DNA of 64,000 nucleotides, from the NCBI GenBank assembly GCA_963932145.1, contig OZ010571.1, positions 152,434,183 through 152,498,182 of the forward strand, in the 5' to 3' direction. How positions within the stretch are numbered: position 1 is the first letter of the stretch; each line of letters starts with the position of its first letter. The notes under the pieces were generated by a model, which saw nothing but the letters and a program-made list of their open reading frames with translations, did no database searches and was not told the origin of the DNA. Shown piece after piece: positions 40,152 to 50,788 of this stretch. Origin of the DNA: Acanthosepion lycidas (taxonomy: Eukaryota; Mollusca; Cephalopoda; Sepiida; Sepiidae). Position numbers and translations under genes: made by a program.

Positions 40152-41304
40152 CATTATAGATAAGGGTAACTATGTATTTATATTGTGGACACATATGTAT
40201 GGTAGTATGGATATATATGTATAAATAGATATACACAAGTGTGAGAATAAATATACTAGTATGAGGCATGTTTGAATACTGACAAATTTTTTTTTTTTTT
40301 TTTTACGTGTATTCTGCATGGGTGTGGATGTATATGTATAAATGTTTTTATGTTTGTTTTGTGTGTATATATATATTATATGTATATGTACGGATAGATG
40401 TGTGTGTACATGTAATTAAATATGTGTATTTTTATAGATTTAACTACTTGTAATCTATATATGTATATAGACGTAGTTACCTTAGAATTAATATTTGGAA
40501 AATATATATATGTATATGTATGTAAATGGGTGTATAACAATGTAATATAAATACATATACATGCATGTGTGAATAATTGTAGAAAATATTCTTTATATAT
40601 ATATATAATTGTGTGTATATAATGTGATATGTGTATATACATTCATAAATTAATTTTAAATATTAAAATAGATGTTATTGTTACTGTTTTTTCTTTATAT
40701 ATTGTGGAAATACAATTAGTCGGGTGAATAAACTATTAAAATTTTAAATATTTCTTTATGTCCTAGATAAATATGTTTATTACAATAATAGTTATATTTA
40801 GTCCCGAAACTATTTACTTAAAAAATTAAAGATTCAAGTTAATAACAAAATTTTTTTCAGACATCGAATTTTCTATCAAACATTGTAAGCTATCTTTTAC
40901 ATAATTTTGTTAAAACAAAATTATAACAAATCCATCTCTCCTTCCCCCCCTATCTCTCTCTTTACCATAAGACTCACTTATATACGTTTTCTACATTTCA
41001 CTTCCATTTTGTTAACCATCTAAATAGGTCAAGGTTCTGTCACTCCTCCTACTCCAATATAAAACATACTTAAGAGAGATATAAAATGAACCCCTCCCTA
41101 TACTTTATATTGTCTGTTTAACTGCCACTCTCAACCCCCTCTATTAAATTACAAAAATTACACTACCCACCAATTTCTAATCCCATTTTTCCTTCTCAAT
41201 TTGTTGTTGGAAGTTTTACCTGATGATCCTGAATCCTTAAAAAAGGATTTAGGTGAAATAAATTATCGTAATGGTACCTTAAAGTGGTTTGTTTTTCATT
41301 ACAT

Positions 41305-41349
<45 letters not shown>

Positions 41350-41892
41350 ATAAAAGAAATCACCTACATAATTTTTCCTGTTGTATGTCATCATTTATGT
41401 AACTCAATAACTCCTGCTTGTTTTAAGGCAGACATCAAACATAATTGTGTCATCTAGAATGAACATTCAGTTTAATACCACTTTTCTTTGGAAGCTACAA
41501 TATTTCTTCCCTGATATCAATATTCTGATAAGTGTTTAATAATCTTCAAAATTTATGGTCATGATTTAATCCTTTAAATATTCTGCAGAAATTCAAGTCT
41601 TTCAATTACTGATACCGCTTGAAAAAGTTTTCCACTTTAAAATCTTTCATTTTTCTACTTTATTGAACATAAGGAATTTTTCTAGACAAAGGAGTTTCAC
41701 AATTAGTAGAGACAATGTACTTACATTTCTCACAATGCCCTGAATTTCCTCCTTTCTTCATTTACCATTATTAAATCAGTGGGAGAAAGACTTGGATGTT
41801 GGTTGGCACCTTTTAAAAATGCCATTAACACACGAGAAAAATTGTCTTTATTCTTTGGATTTTACCTAATTATTATACATTTTTTATTTTTC

Positions 41893-41924
<32 letters not shown>

Positions 41925-44900
41925 CCCCTCAGTATTTTTTCAATACAGAGGAAGGTGTGATCCATTGGGCAAAAGCACAGCAGCGGATGAAAGAGAGTAA
42001 AGAGCAAGTCATGCGTGAGAGGGCAGCGGCGGCAGCAGCGGCAGCATTGAATAAGCAGTGTCTGGCTGAGGCAGAGATGAAGAGCCAGCAAATGTTGATG
42101 CCTGTTGCATCAGAGGATGTCTATGCAAACATCCCCAATATGGCCGACAAGATGCTCACTCCAACGCCAATCTCTCAGCACCAGGTTACCGTCACTTCTA
42201 ACAGCACGGTCGGCACGGACACCAATACCAACATGTCGCAGTTCGATGTCTCTCAGTTTGAGCGTGAGGATGACCCTTTTGAACATGTTGAACGACAGGT
42301 CATCAATGAATTTGAAGAACTGAATCAAGTTTTCCAGAAGTCTGCAGAGAACTCTGAATCCCCTGAGGGGAACTATGAGAATGTGGTTGTGGTGAGCAAG
42401 CCCCCACCTGACGCAGCTGCTCCACCACCTCTGCCTCCACCCCCATTGCCTCCACCTCCAGGTTCAGCAGCAGCTGCAGCTGCTGCTGCTGCTGCGGCAA
42501 CTTCAGCATCAGCTGAGCATGAATCACCCCGACATGTACCTCTTGGCTCACAAGCAGCACCCACTGAAAATTCCACAGCTGCTGCCGAGCCGGAGACGAC
42601 CCATGTTGAAATTAGTGGCAACGGACCAGATGAGAACTCAGAAGCCGAATTTGATGATGAGAATGCTATCTATGGAAATTTACCATGCCGTAAAAAATCG
42701 ACAACCGGTTCTCCCAAAAGGAAGGACAGTAATAATTACGTGATGGTGTCGTATGCTAACGGGCGGTTGGTGCGTGATGCAAGCAAAAGACAAGCCATTG
42801 CTGCGGCTAGACAATCGTCTCTTGACGAGGAATTAAAAAGTAAAATTGTGATGTCCAATTCATTAAATCAAAAGACTTGTACAGTGCCCGCCTCTGTTGT
42901 GTCTGGAAACAGTGAGGAGAGTATGGGCCCAAATCCAGACACAACAACTATGCTAAATGAAGGTATTTATGAAAACATGCCTGTTTCTTCTCCAGATAAA
43001 AACAATTATGAAAACTGTTTTCTAGCACAGAGGTCAAGGCATTCTGTGGCATTTGATGGGGACTCACCTGTCTGTCCACCGGCCATCCCTCCTAGAACTG
43101 ACCTGGCCAAACTACGAGGCACACACAGTACGCCCAATATTCACCAAGCCTCTTCAGGCAAGGACGCTAAGTCCGTGTCGCCTTTTAAGTCCCCTCCTTC
43201 ACCAATGCCAAGAAAACAGGTGAGTTTGTACTTGTATCTTAAAAGTTTAATTCCCGATGTTCTACTACAATTTCTTCACTCTCTTTAAACAAAAATTGAT
43301 TAAAATCACAATAGAGTGAAAATTACATTTGATTTATATTCATGTGTTTCTCTTCTATACAAAATATTAAGTGATAAGTACCCTGAAATTTTTGGCTGCG
43401 TACTTAAGTGGTTAAATTATTAGCATTCTGAGCTTAAGATTCTGGTTCTAATCTCATCATGGTCGATTTGTCAAGCAAGTGATCTTGATAATCTCAGCTT
43501 GGGGAGATGATACCAGCATGCAGCAATTTTGGGAAGTGCCTGAAAACCATAGCACATGTTGACCCCGAGCCTTGTGAGTGAGATTGTATAAATGAGGTTG
43601 TTTGGAAGTTGTCAATGGTTGTGCTCATACAAAGTCACAAATCCTCACTTAAGGGATAGATAAAAGTCTTGGTTGGGGCCTCTATCTAGAGATAGAAATG
43701 ATAAACCAGCAGCTTCGCTACTCATAGGATTGTCTAGACTTAAAAACCTCACAATGATTGAAAGAAGTACGCTTAGATGAGTTTGAATTCTGCTGCAACT
43801 AAAAATAGCAAAACATGATGAGAAGGATGATGATAATAGGTATGAAATTTAAGTGAATTTTATTAATTAAAATTTTATTAAAAAGCAAAGAGACTTCATT
43901 TTCTGAAATTTCAGTTAAATACTTATTTGTATATGTCATCTGAGAATTCAAGCAAATCTTACCAAACTGGATGGTGAATTCATATATTTTTGTTTTTATT
44001 ACAAGCAGCAAAAACCTTATCACAAATACACAATAAAATGCTGATTTTTATGTGCCCCCATTTTAACACAGATTCTGATATATGATGATGGGTCAATATT
44101 TATGTAACAGGGTCATACTCTATATATACAGAATGTTAATTAAAAGTTAAAATAATTTAAACTATATAAGCACTGATTTTCTTTAACCATAATTTAGTGC
44201 AACCCTGCATTCTTATGTGATGGCATTTTATGGAATTCAATGGTGCTGTTATAACAGGTACTGAATTATAAATGAAACTTTATCAAAAATACGTAAGAAT
44301 ATTCATAGACGTCTCTCTTACACACACAAATGGAAACTAAATTTATATTTTTCTCTTCATTTTTTTTTCCCTCTTTTGGCTCTAGTTTTGTGCATCTTTA
44401 TTTTTTCCCATTTGAAAATTTTTATTATTTATGAAATAGCTATTCTTGTGAATTTAAGGTGACCTATTTAATAATAGGTTACATATAGAATCATATTCCA
44501 AGAAACTCACTGATTTTAATGTGGATGTTCAATCCTTCAGCTTTTTGTAATTTTTTTGTTTTCAAATATTTAAAGGTAATGTCAATGCTTTTTATTTAAT
44601 GACAAATTGAAGTTTACAAATACTAATGAAAAGAGATAATGTTTTCAAATTGTGCTGTTAGTATAAAGAGCATTCATACAAAACCACAAATAGGCCTGTC
44701 ACATGGTTATGGTAATTATATATTACCTACATGTCAGTGTTTGAGCCATAGTATCAAATAGTGATTTTTTTTTTTTTAATTCTCAGGAAGTAGGCCTTCC
44801 CCACTTGGAAGGTTGATGTGAAACAATCTTATCACCATTCTCCCTGTATTAAACTAAGCATAGTAAATTTCAGTACAAAGCTTCAGATTTGATCAAACCA

Positions 44901-45738
44901 GATCTGTTGTTCCTCTTCCTTAGAACAAATCAACAAGCAGATGACTTGAAATTTGTAGAATGACAGTGGGTTCTGAAAAGCTTTTGACCACAGCCAAGAA
45001 CTTTTCAGCACTCTGTTGTAAAAATTTGCTATTGACACCAGTTTTCATATATTTGCAAATAAATTCAGTTATGTATTCTTTCAGTATATTTCAGTTGACA
45101 TGTATTTATGATTTTGCAAATGAAATATTCTTATTGCATTTTGTCTTTCAAATTAACTACAAGAAATAATTAAGGTCAGCTCTGTTCCTAATATAACTAC
45201 TTTTATTGATCCCATCTTTCTTTTTTTTTCTGCCTTTTGTGTTTGATTTGCAGTCGTGGAGCCGACACCCACCAGTTCCACCTATTAGGAGTCGGCACAA
45301 TGGTCAGGTTTCACAGAGCTCAGTGGAGACGAGCTGCAGTGATGACAGCCCCACAGACTGTAACCAGGTGAATGATCCATTCCCCACCATGTCACAGGAA
45401 GCCCAGAACTTTGTGCAGCAATACCTCTCCATGGGATTCCCTCGAGCCCGTGTGGCTAGAGCCGTGGAAAAGCTAGGACTGGATGACAAAGAAGTAAGAT
45501 GTTTTGTTTGTTTCCTTTCTCTTGCTATCATGCAGCTAGTACACAGGGATATAATTTACTTACACTTAATCTAATGCGTGCATGCATATGCACACACACA
45601 CACACACACAGCTTAAGTTTTAAAGTTAAATTTAGTAATGCACTGTGTTTTAGATATAAAACAGCCAAGAATCTATCTAGGGAGACTGATCCAAAAATGT
45701 AACTTTGAGTTTTTTTGCTAACTGCTATCTTCCAATGG

Positions 45739-45788
<50 letters not shown>

Positions 45789-48700
45789 GGCTGGTTAATA
45801 AAATTTGAAGACTAAAAAGCCAATAAAATGATTTGGAATTTTCAAACACTGCTGTGCTCTTTAACAATGATACAAGGGATAAACAAAGTAGTGAAACACT
45901 TACTCTTCCAAGGAATGTTATTGGTTAGAGGTCCTCCCTGTAGAAATTATACTCTCTGAATAAACCCAAATCCCTGTTTAATTCCTCAATGTGTGAATTT
46001 TTAAAATAAATTTTGATTCTAATCAGTGTATTTCTTGTCAACTATTGAATGAAGACACTAAAAGCACGCATCTGATGTCTATGAAACATTTGGTTGAAGT
46101 ATGCAGCAATGGGGAAATTGTTGTTTGCGTTGATGTGTTGTTTTTTTTTTTTTTTTTTTTTTTTTGCGGTTATTGAACCAAGGATAGAATTCCATTCCAG
46201 TTTCTTCAACATAATTTCCTTTTCTGCACTTGTGGCAGAAAAGCAAATATATAAGATTTGAACTGTCACAATTCAGAGCTGGTCGTTTGAATACTATGTG
46301 AGTGCCAGAGGGTATGAAATTGCTATCAGTGATGATATGCTTACAGACTTGGCATCGGGATTTATTGCAGGTGATATTCCTTTGGTGAGGTGATGAACCT
46401 GTATATCGGATGATGTTAAGAGTGTGCATAGATTGAATGGGAGATGACGCTTAGTGTGAAGTGGGTTTTCACTGAATATTTTTCTAATTGTTTAGTCAAG
46501 TTTTAAATACTGAAAATCTTTAGTTAAAATAGGAAAGCTTGTGATTGTTGTATTTAAAATCAAAAACTAGGGAAATTCTGGAATTATTCTTTTTTGTTTC
46601 ACAGCTTAGAAGAGTGTTTCGATTTTGTTTGGAAGCCTTAGTAATTGATTTTTTGATAGTGGGTAATTCCTATTAAGAAAGTAACTGAAATGTTGTTCAA
46701 TACATTTTTGTAATCCCCATTTTGTAAACAGATATGTTTTATGAGTAAGCATTAGCTGTAAATTTTTTTTTTTTTTTTTTTTTTTTGGTAGGGTGGCAGC
46801 TGTTAAAATTTAGGTAGCAATGACCCAATGACCTTTTGTGGGTTTGGTGTATAGTGTAATATGACAATATATATATTTTTTATATATCGAGATCAATATT
46901 GGGGGTGGGGGGGAATGTATGATGAAGTGTAAAAAAGTTTTCATGTGGTGCATTTCATCCTGGATTCCAATGATCTACTTTTTCTACTAATCTAATATTT
47001 TAGCTGCTTTATTGTCAAAAAATTATCTGTTTATTACATGTTAATCAGAGAATTTACTATTTTGATCCAGAGAATTTTTCATGTTTCTTTTGTATATGGT
47101 AGTGGTGGGGGGGATCCTTCCATTTGCATATCAAGTTTATCAAATTATAAGTAAGTAAAGTGTTCAGATTACCTATATAGAGGTATTAAATCCTTGAACA
47201 AATTGAGATTGTAAAAAGAAATAATTACAAAATTTCAGTCTCTCTTTTTATCCTTGTTTTCAATCTATATTCATTCTCAAGGACACATGACGCAGTGGAT
47301 AAAGGCGTTAGTTAGATTCAGTGACAGGACCCAAAGAGTGTGAGTTCAATACCTGGTTAAGGCAGTGGAGAACTTTCAGAGGGAGAATTAGCAGGAGATA
47401 ACTGATAACTGACATCCATTAAAAACATGGCACGTGGAACTAGAATAGTCTACCCCGGTGAGCGAAATAAAGGGTTCAGTTCGACATTCCAAACACCTGA
47501 AGAAGGCTGAGGTGTACAATGGCCGAAATGTTGTAATAAATATGGCGACAAAGATGAGGACAATAGTCCGAATAATGTAAATAATACCTCATCTCAGAAA
47601 TATAGACAGATATATTCATTCTGTTTACTTTCAATGACAATATATATCAATGTAATATAACACCTTCTTCACTCTTAACCTTTTTTTATTTTTCATAATA
47701 TTCAGTAAATTTTCTGCAATTCTATCTTGATATTTTGTCTCAGTCCTCTTAATTTTATCAAAGACGCATGCAATTATTCCAATGAGTAAATTCCTCTTCC
47801 TTGCTTAAGCTAATTATTCTTTTGACTATAGTCACCAGAAAAAGTGTCTTCTCCTCTAAGCTTGCAATCATGTGCCACTTTGAATCAGCACATGTTTTGT
47901 TTTCTGGCTTGATCCTCTAAGTTCAATACACCTTTCAAAATTGTACATGTACTCATGTCTAACATTCTGTGATACACTAGGTGACAAAGGGGAAAGTGGA
48001 TCTCTGAGGCAACCTTGATTAAAATCAATCTATCAAATTCATCATAGCATGAATCATATCGAGTTCATGTAGCATGATGTTCTTGTTGGATTATTAATTA
48101 AACAAAGATCCAACCACATTGCCTTATGTGCTAATGGTGAGCTGGTATTGTCAAAGCTGACAAAAAAATGACTACAAAAACATCAAGAACATGAAGATAA
48201 GCATCTATAATGTTTGAATCTTAGCTAAAGACTACAAACTCAAACAACTAATGGAACTGAAAATGTCTCCTCGACATTTAGTAGCTTATTAGTAAGACTC
48301 AGAGGAAAAGAAAGAGAATCTTTTTCAACTGAAAGAAAGTAAACATTCTGTTTATTATAAGAGAAAGGAAAAGAAGCAGTTTAATGGCATAGGATATTTA
48401 GCCACCAATTGTGGCCAACATATAAAATATTTACAGTGTCTGTCAGAGTAAGTTAGATAATAAACAGATTTTGTAAAAGATATTCTTTAAAATTAATCTA
48501 GATATATGCACCAACTTTGAAAAGTTCAGGTGAGGAAATCGGAAGGTTTTTATGACATCAGTAACATTATAAAGAGAAAACAAATTTCACCTTTGAAATT
48601 AAGGACCAGAAAAGAAAGAGAATCTGGTGAAGGGAAATTTGAAATAAGAAGATAAGAAAGAATTTGTCCCCCGCACACATGATTAGTAATTATTAAAAGT

Positions 48701-50749
48701 CTTTACAAACCTAGTGGCAAATAATGGATAAATGATGGAAAGCAATGATTTGGGATAAGGCAGGATTTAGAAATGGCTGCCTAACAATAGACAAACAATA
48801 GGTCAAGTGAATGAAAAGAAAGAACGAAATATAACAGATGACTTTCTTTAGTTTTTGATCACTATGAAAAGCTGTATGACTCATTTGAACACATGACAGT
48901 CTTTAACTCACTACAAATCAGGTTATGAATAAAAACTATGTAAGTGACTAAAAATCTAACAATAGTAACAATACTGAAATAATCTGACTAAAACCAAGAT
49001 AAAGATTTGAAATGATGAAATGATTTTTACCTAAACTATTTTCAACATGCCTTGAAAGTGTCATCTGGAAGAGATGGGTGTAAATGTAGACAATATTTTA
49101 CCTCCATTAGAACCATTGCTAAGTTACGTGAATGGGGAAAATGTTTAGAAATGAACAGAAAAAGACAAAAGTAACATTCTGAGAAAGATTATCATCATAA
49201 TTAAAGATAAAGTTCCATAATATATAATAGACTTCAGGCAGGGTGCTAACATTAAAGAGCACAAAAATGAAATAAAATAATTCATAACAATGGGGGAGAG
49301 ACATTTAATAAAGATAAAGGAAAAGTATCTTGCCAATAAAAGAAAAATTAAAGTTTAAGTTTTTTTTTTTTTTTTTTTTTTTACATTCTTTAAAAATGTC
49401 TTTTGTTTTGTCAATTTTGTCTCATCATAATTCAAAGATTAGTTGTATTTTTTTTATTGTGTGTAAGCTTGATACCAGAAAGGGAAATAACAAAAATTTA
49501 AACAACTTTTCTTTGACATATATAAGCCATTTTTACCACTTGTATTAAGTTGGTGCAAAAATAATGACGTAATAATGTCGTTTTTTGACGTTAAAAAATA
49601 CGTCAAAAACGACATTATTACGTCATTATTTTTGCACCAACCTAATAATTTTATCAAAATAAATCCAACTTTCTGTTAATGCACCTCATTTTCATAGGAA
49701 GATATGCACTTGTTAAATGGAAGCTCTGTTTAGAATAGTGGAATCCATTAGCAAAGCAATATACAAAATGTCCTTCAGTTTACACTTGTATTTGTTAAAA
49801 GTAAAAAAGGAAGATACATTATGTAATTTTCATATGTGTCATTATTATTCGAAGAGCTTTTGATTTTCTTTTATTATTTTTACTTGTATACCCCAGAAAT
49901 ACTTGCTGAATGAATTGGTAATAACATTAAGATCAACTCTAATTTTAGAAAAATACAGACTTTAAATGTTTAAGTGCAGTGTTATAAAAATTCTGCTTTG
50001 TATAATTACCAAAAATTATAAAAATAATAATTTTGTGGTTTAAAAACAAAAAAAAAAAAATGACCAATGAAGAATCTAATGAAATTTTTTTTATCTATTT
50101 ATAAATATAAATAAAAATAGATTTTGGTATTGGAGACTTTTTAGAAAAAGAACCATAAAAACATTATTGGAGACTTTTATTGGAGAACCATAAAAACATT
50201 ATTGGAGACTTTTTAGAAAAAGAACCATAAAAACATTTCACTTTGTAAATTCATTTAAAATGGCGATCACACTTCCATTTTTGATTTGCTTTCCAACTCT
50301 GATTCCGATCTTGCTTCTATTTGATCTGATGACAGGAGTTTATTATTGTATGTTTCAAATTAAAGTTGTTTTGCATTCGGTCCTTAATCTAATCTTCCTG
50401 TGCTTGAACTGTGTCACATTTTGAGAAATTTTCAAACACTCATAAATTCTCAGTGAAAATATATTAATTTATTAAACTGCAGCAGGAAATTCCTGTCCTC
50501 CCCAGTTCCTGGATTAAGGACAAAAATTACTTAATATGGATGCACATGTAAATATGGATTTATTAATATTGTATGTCTGTGTGAATTGGCTGACCTCATA
50601 AAACCTGTATTATTTATTATTTGTATATTTCTCATTTTCTGTACATCACATCATTTTGGGAATCTACAATTTAATTATTCCATTGAATAGCCAACACAAC
50701 TAAATAGATTAGTTTTCTGAAAATATTTATCTGGACCAAAAGTTGATGT

Positions 50750-50788
<39 letters not shown>

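Larger units (their letters stand above)
32950..41932 (+). other. UBAP1: UBAP1 intron 3 (9.0 kb)
   Basis: Bounded by GTAAGT and a T-run plus CCCCTCAG, phase 0. It contains the best preserved Gypsy remnant (35470-38710), CA and TA tracts, and repeat-tail-like sequence near 33450-33540 (GCGAAACGT) and 41220-41260. The stretches 33560-34780, 34840-35460 and 38890-41890 hold microsatellites and T runs but no recognised gene. Confidence 0.8.

Noticed and set aside
40376-40642. Minus-strand 88-residue open frame rich in Tyr, Ile and His
   Set aside because: It translates a TATG/TGTA-rich low-complexity stretch.
42110-42743. Open frames overlapping UBAP1 exon 4 on both strands
   Set aside because: They are shadows of the long real exon; the antisense Gly/Ala-rich frame mirrors the Pro/Ala tracts.
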